Of a stretch of DNA of 64,000 bases, positions 10,091-18,100 are shown in pieces. A model generated the notes under the pieces. The model did no database searches, was not told the origin of the DNA, and was given only the letters and a program-made list of their open reading frames with translations. The position numbers and the translations under genes are program-made. The DNA comes from Azospirillum sp. TSH100 (GTDB lineage: Bacteria > Pseudomonadota > Alphaproteobacteria > Azospirillales > Azospirillaceae), in contig NZ_CP039639.1 of the NCBI RefSeq assembly GCF_004923295.1, positions 296,501 to 360,500 of the forward strand, written 5' to 3'. The first letter of the stretch is position 1. Every line of letters starts with the position of its first letter.

Positions 10091-11165
10091 TCGCCGTCAG
10101 GCGGTAGAGGTCGGCCGACGGTACCGAAGCCGACCCGCAGGCCGGCCCGGCGATACGTTCCAGCCGCCCCTTGCGGATCAGGTGGTTGAGGTGCGCCACC
10201 GCCTCGCCCACGGCAAAGAGCATCTGTTGCGGGTCGAGCGGGCGCGGAAACAGCGCCCGCGTCACCGCCGCGGCGGTCCGGGGTTCCGCACACAGGGCCT
10301 CGATCTCCGTCAGCCGTTCCACATGGTGTAACGCCAGTTCCTCCGCGCGCCGATGCAGGCCGCGGAAGGGTTGACCATGGGAAGGCAGGACCAGCGTGTC
10401 GGCCGGCAGGGCGTTCCACCCCTGAAGGCTGGCAAGGTAGTCGGCCAGCGGATCGGCATCGGGTTCCGACGGCCACACACTGATGTTCGGGCTGATCCGC
10501 GGCAGGATCTGGTCGCCGGAGATCAGCAGGCCCGGGCCGTCGCCGTCCGCCGGGCGGTACAGGCTGACCGGTTCCGCCGTGTGGCCGCTGCCGCCGATCA
10601 CCGTCCATTGGCGGTCGCCCACCGGCAACCGGTCGCCGGCCCGCAACCGGGTCAGCGTCGCCGGTACCGTGGGGACGCCACGGCTGTAGGCGCCCTTGCG
10701 GGCGAGCAGCGATTGCAGCGCGTCCTCGTCCAACCCGCAGCGACGGTAGAATTCCTCGACGACGGCTTCGGTGGCCTCGTCGCCGCCGGCCGACAGGGTG
10801 CGGGCAAACAGCCATTCGGTCAGCGAGGTGGCGAAGCCGGCGCCGGTCCGCTCCACCAGCCAGCCTGCGGCGCCGATATGGTCGGGGTGGAAATGGGTGA
10901 CCACCACCCGCTCCACCGGCCGCCCGCCCAGCGCATCGCGCAGCAGCACCTCCCACACCGCGCGGCTGCGCGGATCGCCCAGCCCGCAATCGACAAGTGT
11001 CCAGCCCGCAGCACCACCGTCCAGGGCCCAGACATTGATGTGGTCGAGCTGGAAGGGAAGTGACAGCCGGATCCACAGCACACCTGGCGTCACCTCCTGC
11101 CAACCGCCGGGCTCCGGGGTGGTGCAGAGGGGGTAGTCGACCGAACCGTCCGGGGTAGAAGGCAT
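10080..11165 (-). CDS. Metallo-beta-lactamase-fold hydrolase with C-terminal winged-helix-like region
   Basis: From the ATG at 11165 the product is 361 residues. The metal site THFHPDHIGAAGW provides His91, His93, Asp95 and His96, followed by a later GHTAEPVSLYRP histidine and an SGDQILP Asp, and then an SHGQPF histidine. The tail (AVTRALFPRPLDPQQMLFAVGEAVAHLNHLIRKGR shortened here) resembles the small winged helix attached to LACTB2-type hydrolases. Reaction is unknown; thioester, lactone or nucleic-acid phosphodiester substrates are possible. It is divergent from the OmpA-like gene. Longer upstream starts overlap that promoter region and were rejected. Confidence 0.85.
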   Translation of the reverse strand: MPSTPDGSVDYPLCTTPEPGGWQEVTPGVLWIRLSLPFQLDHINVWALDGGAAGWTLVDCGLGDPRSRAVWEVLLRDALGGRPVERVVVTHFHPDHIGAAGWLVERTGAGFATSLTEWLFARTLSAGGDEATEAVVEEFYRRCGLDEDALQSLLARKGAYSRGVPTVPATLTRLRAGDRLPVGDRQWTVIGGSGHTAEPVSLYRPADGDGPGLLISGDQILPRISPNISVWPSEPDADPLADYLASLQGWNALPADTLVLPSHGQPFRGLHRRAEELALHHVERLTEIEALCAEPRTAAAVTRALFPRPLDPQQMLFAVGEAVAHLNHLIRKGRLERIAGPACGSASVPSADLYRLTAITR

Positions 11166-11377
11166 CGCGCTGTCTGTCCAAGCTATTGTTATCGCGGAAG
11201 GAAACGCCCCTAAGCCGGCTGAGGCAAATCTGCAACAGGGGAAATGGGCCTGCGGCAGCAGGATTGGAAGCCGCGAATCCGTATCCATTGTCGGGGCCGG
11301 AGCCCGTTCTGTCACGCATTTCGCCGCAGGCCGGGATGTCCCGATCGACCAACGCCGTCAACGATGGGAACAACAAC

Positions 11378-12421
11378 ATGACGATGCGTGGGATTTTGCT
11401 GGGCACGGCACTGACCGCCGCCCTTCCTTCGCTGGCCATCCCGACCGCTGCCTTTGCCGGTACGGAAGGCTTCTATGTCGGCGCGGGGGCCGGCGTGAAC
11501 TGGACCGAGGATGCCGATCTCGGCAGCTATCCGGCTCCGGGCCTGGGCCTGAAGGAGGAATTCAAGATCGGCGGCATCGGCGACCTGTCGGTCGGCTACG
11601 CCACCGCGATGGGCCTGCGCGCCGAGCTGGAGGCCGCCTGGCGGTGGCGCAACAGCGTCGACGGCACCAGCAGCGCCACCCCCGCCCTGAACAACCTGGG
11701 CGGTAGGATGAGCTCGGTCGCCTTCATGGGCAACCTGCTGTACGACATCAACATCGGCCTGCCGATCACCCCCTACATCGGCGCCGGCGCCGGTATCGCC
11801 GGCGTGAAGCAGTCGCTGAACGGCGCCAGCGACCGCGACTGGGTCTTCGCCTACCAGGGTATCATCGGCGCGTCCTATGCGATCAACGACAATGTCGCGC
11901 TGACGCTCGACTACCGCTATTTCGCCACGGTCGATCCGGAGTTCGAGCTGGGGCCGGTGACCTCGAAGGGCGAGTACCGCAACCATACCATCCTGGCCGG
12001 CCTGCGCTACACCTTCGGCGGGCCGGAGCGGGTCACGCCGGTCGCGGCCCCGGCCCCGTCGGCCCCGCCGATGGCCGCCCAGCCGCAGAGCGAGTATCAG
12101 GTGTTCTTCGACTGGGACAAGGCGGTCATCACGCCGAATTCCGACAAGATCATAGGCGATGCCGCCGAGGGCGCCAGCCGGGCCCGTGCCGTCCGCATCC
12201 AGGTGATCGGCCACACCGATACCTCGGGTGCGCCGTCCTACAACCAGAAGCTCTCGCTTCGCCGGGCCGAGGCGGTGCGGCAGGCGTTGATCAGGCACGG
12301 CACACCGGCCAACATCATCACGATCGAAGGCGTCGGCGAAAATCAGCTGATGGTCCCAACCGGTCCGAACGTGCGCGAGCCGTCGAACCGCCGTGCCCAG
12401 ATCATGATCAAGATCTCCTGA
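11378..12421 (+). CDS. OmpA-family outer-membrane protein (beta-barrel plus peptidoglycan-binding domain)
   Basis: A 347-residue protein from the ATG at 11378. A signal peptide ends at AAFA (about residue 27). Residues 30-215 form an eight-strand barrel-like region beginning GFYVGAGAGVNW and ending ILAGLRYTFGG. A Pro/Ala linker (VAAPAPSAPPMAAQP) leads to the OmpA C-terminal domain: YQVFFDWDKAVITPNS, QVIGHTDTSG, LSLRRAEAVRQAL and NRRAQIMI. The Asp and Arg that contact diaminopimelate are present (HTD and NRR). It should anchor the outer membrane to peptidoglycan. Confidence 0.93.
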   Translation: MTMRGILLGTALTAALPSLAIPTAAFAGTEGFYVGAGAGVNWTEDADLGSYPAPGLGLKEEFKIGGIGDLSVGYATAMGLRAELEAAWRWRNSVDGTSSATPALNNLGGRMSSVAFMGNLLYDINIGLPITPYIGAGAGIAGVKQSLNGASDRDWVFAYQGIIGASYAINDNVALTLDYRYFATVDPEFELGPVTSKGEYRNHTILAGLRYTFGGPERVTPVAAPAPSAPPMAAQPQSEYQVFFDWDKAVITPNSDKIIGDAAEGASRARAVRIQVIGHTDTSGAPSYNQKLSLRRAEAVRQALIRHGTPANIITIEGVGENQLMVPTGPNVREPSNRRAQIMIKIS

Positions 12422-12617
12422 CCGCCCTCTATCGACCAATGTGCCGGGGAGAGGCGATGGCGTATCCCCCGCAGCCGCCTGCAACCCTTCCAGGCATCGT
12501 GGTGAGGGAGCCACAGGGGTGGAACCAGGATGCCGGACGTGCGAAGGAGGTAGCGCGGACCGTTGCGTCAGCGTATGACGGTGCGGTACCCAAGGCATCT
12601 CCGGTCCGAGACGTTAC

Positions 12618-13298
12618 ATGCAGGTTCTGATCGCCGACGATCATTCCATCGTCCGCAGCGGCTTGACCCATCTGGTTGGTGAACTGGACGAGCAGGCCAC
12701 CGTGGTGGCTGCGACCAGTTTCAGCCAGTTGAACGCCATCCTTGACGGCGCGATGAAGGATGGGGGGCAGGGCGGGCGAGCCGCCTTCGACCTGATCGTG
12801 ATGGATCTGCGCATGCCGGGCCTGGGCGGACTGGACGATGTGGAGGCGCTGGTCAGGCGTGTCGCACCGGTCCCGGTCGCCATCTTCTCGATGATCGAGT
12901 CGCCGGACGAGATGCGCGCGGTGCTGTCGCGCGGCGTTCGCGCCTTCATTCCGAAGTCGACCGACGATGTTCTGGTGGTAAACATCCTGCGGCTGGTGAT
13001 GGCCGGCGGATCCTATGTGCCGCCGGTGCTGGGCATGCCGGGGGCGCCCGCCCCTGCGGCTGCCGCCACTCCGCGGTCGGCGGCATCCGGCATTTTCGAC
13101 GGGCTGACCCGTCGCCAGTTGGAGGTTCTGGATCTGCTGGCCCAAGGCCTGTCCAACCAGGAGATCGGCGAGCGGCTGGGCCTGAATCTGTCCACCGTCA
13201 AGACCCACGTCACCGGTGTCCTGAAGGCGCTGGGCGTCGGCAGCCGCACCCAGGCGGTCCTTCTGGTCAAGGAATCGGGGCGGGACCGGCTGGTTTGA
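12618..13298 (+). CDS. NarL/FixJ-type response regulator (REC + LuxR HTH)
   Basis: A 226-residue two-domain regulator. The receiver has the acidic pair ADDH (7-8), the phosphorylatable Asp in VMDLRMPG (about 60) and the conserved Lys in FIPKS. A flexible Ala/Pro linker leads to a LuxR helix-turn-helix: LTRRQLEVLDLLAQGLSNQEIGERLGLNLSTVKTHVTGVLKALGV in abbreviated form. It therefore binds DNA when phosphorylated. No cognate kinase is adjacent. A 196-base non-coding stretch lies upstream. Confidence 0.93.
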   Translation: MQVLIADDHSIVRSGLTHLVGELDEQATVVAATSFSQLNAILDGAMKDGGQGGRAAFDLIVMDLRMPGLGGLDDVEALVRRVAPVPVAIFSMIESPDEMRAVLSRGVRAFIPKSTDDVLVVNILRLVMAGGSYVPPVLGMPGAPAPAAAATPRSAASGIFDGLTRRQLEVLDLLAQGLSNQEIGERLGLNLSTVKTHVTGVLKALGVGSRTQAVLLVKESGRDRLV

Positions 13299-13310
13299 GG
13301 TGCCTGCCGG

Positions 13311-14030
13311 TTACAGCAGCGCGTTCAGCAGCGAGCCGCGTCCGCCATAGCTGCCGCCGGACCCGCCCAGCATGATCGAGGCCGGATTGGACGAACCGCT
13401 GCCCGCCCCCAGGATCGAGGCAAGGCCCTGCAGCTTGGTGTTGCCGCCGAAGGGGTTGTCGCCCTTGGCAGGCTGCTTGGCGATGGTGTCGTAGTCCTTG
13501 CTGTAGTTCCCCATGCGCAGCTGGACGCCGTAGCTCTTGGCGTCCTTGACCGGCACGTCCTTGTCGCGGGCGACGCGAAGGGTATAGTCGCCCTTGTCCA
13601 GCGTCATCTGGCCTGATTTCAGCTTCTGGAAGGCGTCATAGGTGGCGCCGGCATCCTTGTTGCTGTCGGCGATGATCTTGCCGCCGCGGTCCATCAGCTG
13701 AAGCCGGACGCCGGCATCGCCGACCGTACCCAGCGTGACGGGCCCCGACGTGGTGACGTTGAACTTGTAGAAGTCGGCGGGATCGTTGGAAGCCAGCGAA
13801 CTGAAGACGTTCAGCCGGCTGGTGTCCTTCACCAGCGTACCGATGTTCGTCGCGAAGGGGGCGGTGTTCATCGCCGACTTGGCGACGTTCTGTTCGTATT
13901 CCTGGACATTGCCGATGGCACCGCCATTGCCCGTCGCCTGCTGCTGCACGCGCTTGACCGCGGCATCGATCGACTGCTGCAGGCTTTGGGCCATGCTGCC
14001 GACATCGGCGTAACTGGACAGGCTGACCAT
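13311..14030 (-). CDS. Hypothetical protein with a PPC-like beta domain and Gly/Ser-rich C-terminus, possible secreted protein
   Basis: A 239-residue protein with no Sec signal. Residues 60-175 resemble a bacterial pre-peptidase C-terminal (PPC) beta-sandwich: NDPADFYKFNVTTSGPVTL, GVRLQLMDRGGKIIADS and LDKGDYTLRVARD. The C-terminus is Gly/Ser-rich (GAGSGSSNPASIMLGGSGG) ending in a short hydrophobic SLLNALL. Lack of a signal, a Gly-rich tail and the next gene on the same strand being a TolC-like channel are compatible with type I secretion, but no ABC ATPase or HlyD-like adaptor is present. Function unknown. Confidence 0.75.
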   Translation of the reverse strand: MVSLSSYADVGSMAQSLQQSIDAAVKRVQQQATGNGGAIGNVQEYEQNVAKSAMNTAPFATNIGTLVKDTSRLNVFSSLASNDPADFYKFNVTTSGPVTLGTVGDAGVRLQLMDRGGKIIADSNKDAGATYDAFQKLKSGQMTLDKGDYTLRVARDKDVPVKDAKSYGVQLRMGNYSKDYDTIAKQPAKGDNPFGGNTKLQGLASILGAGSGSSNPASIMLGGSGGSYGGRGSLLNALL

Positions 14031-14223
14031 GGTGGGCTCCCCTCGTTCCGCATTCCCGTCAGGAAATGGCGATCAAGGGGTTTGCAGAATGCAGGCCAAA
14101 GCTAAAGCGTTGATATAAATAGATTTGCTATAGCTCTCTCTGTGCCGGGCGGCAGGTTTGGACCGGCGGGGCGGCAGGATTTTCCCACCGCCATCCCAGT
14201 GGTGCCCCCTCCGGATGCCTCCC
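14031..14223 (-). promoter_or_regulatory. AT-rich promoter region for the PPC-domain gene
   Basis: A markedly AT-rich stretch (14097-14140, TTGATATAAATAGATTTG in its centre) stands out from the GC-rich surroundings and lies 60-110 bases upstream of the 14030 start codon, read on the minus strand. It follows the TolC-like gene and probably carries a separate promoter. I cannot assign exact hexamers. Confidence 0.4.
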
Positions 14224-15543
14224 TCACCGCTTTGCCTTCGTCAGACCCAGCTGTTCCGGCGACAGCTGCCCGCAGGCGGCCAGCAGCTGGAAGGCGGCGA
14301 CCGTTTCGTCACGTTGCGCGCTCACCAGATTGACGCGGCTGTTCAAGAGTTCCTGTTCCTGATCCAGAACGTCCAGCAAGGTGCGGCTGCCGACCTTCGC
14401 CTCCTCCCGCAGGCCGTCCAGCGCGGTCTGGGCGGCCTTGATCTGGTCGCGGTAGGACTGGATGTTCGCTCTCGCCGCCTCCAGAGCGGCCCAGGCGGTG
14501 ACGGCGCTCTCCACGCTCTGGTTGCCCTGGTCCTGCGTCTGCAGGCGGTATTGCTGCGCGGTCTGCTTCGCCTCGCGCACCTGGGAATCGGGCAGGCCGG
14601 CCTGGTAGAGCGGGGCCACCACCTGCACCCTGGCGGTCAGGCTGTCGGTCCGGGTGTAGTCGACCCCATCGTCGCGGCCGGGATCCCAGGTCCGCGACCC
14701 ACTGGCCGACAGGCTCGCGGACGGCAGCAGCTGGCCGAACTGCTGGTCGATCCGATGGCGCTGGGCGTCTTCGGTGTAGGCGGCGCTGAGGACCGATGGA
14801 TTGTTGGCCCGGGCGAGGGACGCCGCCTCTTCCATCGTCCGGGGAAGGCGGAAGGACGGCTTGGGCGAGGCGAGCGTGCCCGGTGCCGTCCCGACCAGCC
14901 GCTCGAAGGTGGCGCGGGCGCTCTCCAGCGTGCCTTCGGCGGAAAGCCGCGAAGCAACGGCCTGAGCGAGGCGGGAGTCGGCCTGGGCAACATCCGTGCG
15001 CGTGTATTCGCCGACGCGGGCGCGGTCCTGCGCCGCCTTGAGTTGCCGTTGAAGGAGCTTTTCGTTCGCAGCATTCAGCGCAACCAGCTCCTGGTTCTTG
15101 ACCACGTCCATATAGGCGGTCGCCGCGTTGAGAAGCACGGTTTGCCCGGTTGCCAGCAGGGTGGCCCGTTCCGCCTCCACCAGCCGCTCCGCCCGGCGCA
15201 CGGCAGGGGCGACGGTGGCATCGTAGAGCGGCTGACTGGCGCTGATCGATGCGCTCTTCGCGTTGGTTTCCGTCCGTTCACCGCCGCCGGCCTGATAACG
15301 GGTGTTGGTCAGGTCGCGGCCGATGCCCAACGTCGCCGTCACCGTCGGCTTATAGCCGGACATCGCCTGCGGAATCTGCTCGTCCACCGCACGCAGATGG
15401 GCCTGTTCGGCGGCGAGCGTCGGGTTGGTCGCCTCGGCACGTGCCAGGGCTTCCTGTAAGGTCATCGCGCCAGCCGGTGCTGCGACCAGCATGACGCCCG
15501 CTGCCAGCGCAATGCCGCCGACCCGCCAAGACTCAGCATTCAT
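14224..15543 (-). CDS. TolC-family outer-membrane channel protein
   Basis: From the ATG at 15543 the product is 439 residues with a signal peptide (ending APAGA, about residue 25) followed by MTLQEALARAEATNPTL, the usual TolC-family opening. Two repeats of long amphipathic helices are visible, with SASQPLYD and VVAPLYQAG marking the beta-strand segments of each half and SYRDQIKAAQTALDGLREEA and VGSRTLLDVLDQEQELL the second helical hairpin. This is the standard type I secretion/efflux outer-membrane factor. An upstream in-frame start at 15651 would remove the signal peptide from the N-terminus and was rejected. Confidence 0.92.
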   Translation of the reverse strand: MNAESWRVGGIALAAGVMLVAAPAGAMTLQEALARAEATNPTLAAEQAHLRAVDEQIPQAMSGYKPTVTATLGIGRDLTNTRYQAGGGERTETNAKSASISASQPLYDATVAPAVRRAERLVEAERATLLATGQTVLLNAATAYMDVVKNQELVALNAANEKLLQRQLKAAQDRARVGEYTRTDVAQADSRLAQAVASRLSAEGTLESARATFERLVGTAPGTLASPKPSFRLPRTMEEAASLARANNPSVLSAAYTEDAQRHRIDQQFGQLLPSASLSASGSRTWDPGRDDGVDYTRTDSLTARVQVVAPLYQAGLPDSQVREAKQTAQQYRLQTQDQGNQSVESAVTAWAALEAARANIQSYRDQIKAAQTALDGLREEAKVGSRTLLDVLDQEQELLNSRVNLVSAQRDETVAAFQLLAACGQLSPEQLGLTKAKR

Positions 15544-15695
15544 GGTCCCACGAATCCTTCCGCAACAGGGCTCTACCGTCCGGCGGACCCCATTTCGCGG
15601 AGTGGGAGGGCGACGTCCGGCAGCGAGCCTTGTTACGGCGGTTTCGGTCACGACCCTGCGGCCGGGCAGCCATGCTGGAGATGCGGGTTGGCGGA

Positions 15696-15730
15696 GGACG
15701 TGTGAGCGACTTTCGGCCGCTCACACGTCC
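15696..15730 (-). terminator. Perfect 13-bp palindromic stem-loop downstream of the MocR gene
   Basis: GGACGTGTGAGCG (15696-15708) and CGCTCACACGTCC (15718-15730) are exact inverted repeats around a nine-base loop. It begins eight bases beyond the MocR stop codon on the minus strand. There is no T-run, so termination would be atypical; RNA 3'-end protection is an alternative. Confidence 0.5.
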
Positions 15731-15737
15731 CCGGTCC

Positions 15738-17144
15738 TCATACGATCGACAGCATAGCCGCCGCCGGTGCGTCGATCGCATCGGCAAGAGCGCGCAGGCC
15801 GCAGGCTGCCTCGTCGCGGCTGCGCGGCATGCACAGTCCGACACGCACCGCGTGGGGTGCACTGGCGCGTCCGACCGCAAATGCATCGGCACCGGTGACG
15901 ATCACCCCGCGGCGGCGGGCTTCGCCGATGAAATCCTCGCGGCGCCAAGGTTCGGGCAGGACCAGCCACAGGTGCTGGGCTGCCGGATGGCCGCAGATCG
16001 TCTCGGCCGGCAGGATGGAGCGGGCGAGCCGCTGGCGGGCCAGATCCTCTTCCCGCTGGGTGGCGACGATGCGGTCGGCGGTGCCGTCCTGGATCCAGCG
16101 TGACGCCACCTCCGCCGGGAGGGCGGGGGCTGAATATTGCAGGGCGCGGATGGCGGTCTCGACGCGCGTGCGCAGCTCCGGCGGGGCGACGACGAAGCCC
16201 AGCCGCAGCCCGGCGGCGAGGCTTTTCGACACGCTGGACACATAGAGCGTGATGTCGGGCGCCATCGTCTGCATCGGCACGGCATCCGGCACCATGAAGC
16301 CGAACACGTCGTCCTCGATCAGGATCACGCCATAGCGGCGGGCGATCTCGACGATCTCGCGCCGGCGGGTTGCGGGCATGACCACCGCCGTCGGATTCTG
16401 CAGGGTCGGCACCAGATAGACCGCCTTCGGTCCCAGCCGGCGGCAGGCGCTGTCGAAGGCGTCGGGGACCAGGCCATGCTCGTCGATCGCGACACCTTCC
16501 AGGTGATAGCCCTGGGTCGCGGCCAGCGCCTTGGTGCCGATGTTCGTCAGCCGTTCCGCCAGGATGACGTCGCCGGGGCGGGCGACGGCGGCCATCGTCA
16601 CGGCCAGCGCGTTCTGCGCGCCGGTGGTCAGCAGCACCGACTCCGCGGTCGCTTTCACCCGGTGCTGGCGCTCCAGCCAGAGGGCGGCGGCGGCGCGATG
16701 GTCGGGCAGGCCGCCATGGGGGCCGTAGCCGATCAGTGTCGCCGCATGCCCGGAGGCCGCGATGGCGGACAGCGTCTGGCCGAAGGTCTGTACAGCCACC
16801 GCATGCTCGGAACGGAGCGTCGTCATGTTGACGATGGCCGGACCGGACGCGGTCTCCCCAGGCGGCATCCAGCCGAGCGGCAGAGGGGTTGTCGGCGGGC
16901 GCTGCCCCAGGACGAAGGTGCCGCGGCCAACCTCGCCACCGATCAACCCGCGCTTTTCAGCCTCCGTATAGGCGCGCGTTACCGTGCCCACCGTCACGCC
17001 CAGGCGGAAGGCAAGATCGCGATGCGTCGGCAGCCGTGTGCCGGTCGCCAGCACGCCCTCGGCGATGTCGTCGGCCAGCGCGTCGGCGATGACGCGGTAG
17101 AGCGGGCCGGGCCGGCCTTCCAAGTTCGGGGTCCAGTTTGTCAT
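15738..17144 (-). CDS. MocR-type regulator (GntR winged helix + PLP aminotransferase-like domain)
   Basis: From ATG 17144 the protein is 468 residues. The N-terminal GntR helix-turn-helix reads PLYRVIADALADDIAEG, LPTHRDLAFRLGVTVGTVTRAY and GLIGGEVGRGTFV. The remainder is a fold-type I aminotransferase domain with a conserved TGAQNALAV, LVPTLQNPTAV, IEDDVFGF and the PLP-lysine region YVSSVSKSLAAGLRLGF (Lys present). Such proteins use PLP as an effector or regulate amino acid or vitamin B6 genes. It faces an OmpR-type regulator gene across a region with repeated ATTGTCCC motifs. Confidence 0.92.
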   Translation of the reverse strand: MTNWTPNLEGRPGPLYRVIADALADDIAEGVLATGTRLPTHRDLAFRLGVTVGTVTRAYTEAEKRGLIGGEVGRGTFVLGQRPPTTPLPLGWMPPGETASGPAIVNMTTLRSEHAVAVQTFGQTLSAIAASGHAATLIGYGPHGGLPDHRAAAALWLERQHRVKATAESVLLTTGAQNALAVTMAAVARPGDVILAERLTNIGTKALAATQGYHLEGVAIDEHGLVPDAFDSACRRLGPKAVYLVPTLQNPTAVVMPATRRREIVEIARRYGVILIEDDVFGFMVPDAVPMQTMAPDITLYVSSVSKSLAAGLRLGFVVAPPELRTRVETAIRALQYSAPALPAEVASRWIQDGTADRIVATQREEDLARQRLARSILPAETICGHPAAQHLWLVLPEPWRREDFIGEARRRGVIVTGADAFAVGRASAPHAVRVGLCMPRSRDEAACGLRALADAIDAPAAAMLSIV

Positions 17145-17145
17145 G

Positions 17146-17198
17146 GGGACAAATGTGGCATTGTCCCGAACCGCTGGCAAGGTCCGCGCGATTGTCCC
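17146..17198. promoter_or_regulatory. Putative MocR operator: GGGACAA / ATTGTCCC repeat cluster
   Basis: GGGACAA (17146-17152) and TTGTCCC (17161-17167) form an inverted repeat with an eight-base spacer; ATTGTCCC (17160-17167) recurs exactly at 17191-17198, 31 bases or about three helical turns downstream. The cluster starts one base from the MocR start codon, as expected for an autoregulatory site. MocR proteins such as PdxR bind direct repeats spaced by helical turns. Confidence 0.55.
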
Positions 17199-17341
17199 CA
17201 TCGGTGCGCATTTCAGAGCGGAACAATCCGCAAATCCCTGTCGCAGTTCCGTTACACGCCACCTTGTGTCCGGTTGCCGGAACCGATAGCTTCGGTGTGG
17301 GGTGTGGCAGACAATCCGCCACCCATCGCAGTCCGGTACGG

Positions 17342-17349
17342 GGGACAAT
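17342..17349. promoter_or_regulatory. Further GGGACAAT copy spanning the OmpR-type regulator start codon
   Basis: GGGACAAT at 17342-17349 is the reverse complement of the ATTGTCCC units beside the MocR start codon, and overlaps the ATG at 17348. It may be another regulator-binding half-site, or coincidence with the GGGG ribosome-binding sequence. Confidence 0.35.
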
Positions 17350-18043
17350 GCACACCATCGCGGTGGTCGACGACGATCCCATCACCCGCGAAACCCTGAA
17401 GGCCTACCTGGAGGGGGAGGGCTATCGGGTGATGCTGGCGCGGGACGGCGATCAACTGTCGGCGCTGCTGGCGCGCGGACGGATCGACCTGCTGCTGCTG
17501 GACATCCGGCTTCCCGGCAAGGATGGTCTGGCGGTGACGCGGGAACTGCGGGCGGCCTCCAACATCGGGATCATTCTCATCACCGGCCGGTCCGATCGGA
17601 TGGACCGGCTGATCGGGCTGGAGCTGGGTGCCGACGACTATATCACCAAGCCGTTCGAGCCGCGCGAGATCCTGGCCCGCACCCGCAGCCTGTTGCGTCG
17701 TATCGCCAAGCCGACCCGGCCGGCCGGTGGACGGGTGAAGCGGTTCGACGGCTGGGAGCTGCATCTGGACAAGCGCCGCCTGCGCGGTCCCGACGGGGAG
17801 GACGCGCGGTTGACCTCCGCCGAGTTCGAGCTGCTTGCCGCCTTCGTCGAAAATCCTGGGCGGGTTCTGAGCCGCGACGATCTTCTCGACCTGACCTTGC
17901 GCGGCGATTCTGTGCCCTACGACCGTTCGATCGATCGGCTGGTGCGCCGCCTGCGCCGGGTGGTGGAGTTGGACCCGGCCGATCCCACCCGCATCGTCAC
18001 CGTCCATGGCATGGGATACATGTTCCAGGCCGCAGTCGATTGA
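17348..18043 (+). CDS. OmpR/PhoB-type response regulator
   Basis: A 231-residue regulator from the ATG at 17348. The receiver has VVDDDP (8-10), phosphorylatable Asp52 in LLLDIRLPG and Lys in YITKPFEPREILAR. A winged-helix DNA-binding domain follows: LTSAEFELLAAFVENPGRVLSRDDLL and YDRSIDRLVRRLRRVVE, ending IVTVHGMGYMF. All key residues are intact. No histidine kinase is adjacent. Such TorR/ArcA-like regulators often control respiration genes, but target and signal are unknown. Confidence 0.93.
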   Translation: MHTIAVVDDDPITRETLKAYLEGEGYRVMLARDGDQLSALLARGRIDLLLLDIRLPGKDGLAVTRELRAASNIGIILITGRSDRMDRLIGLELGADDYITKPFEPREILARTRSLLRRIAKPTRPAGGRVKRFDGWELHLDKRRLRGPDGEDARLTSAEFELLAAFVENPGRVLSRDDLLDLTLRGDSVPYDRSIDRLVRRLRRVVELDPADPTRIVTVHGMGYMFQAAVD

Positions 18044-18075
18044 TCGGGCTGGCTGATTGGTTGGACTGACCGGGG

Positions 18076-18100
18076 AGCTGATCGGCTGGATCGATCAGCT
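18076..18100. terminator. Bidirectional stem-loop between convergent genes
   Basis: AGCTGATCG (18076-18084) and CGATCAGCT (18092-18100) are perfect inverted repeats with a seven-base loop, placed between the OmpR-type regulator and the esterase gene and overlapping the last codons of the latter. No clear T-run, so termination strength is uncertain. Confidence 0.45.

Noticed and set aside
12439..12630. A 63-codon frame before the NarL-type regulator
   Set aside because: Overlaps the start of the regulator and shows a Pro/Arg/Ala mix with no ribosome binding site; considered leader sequence.
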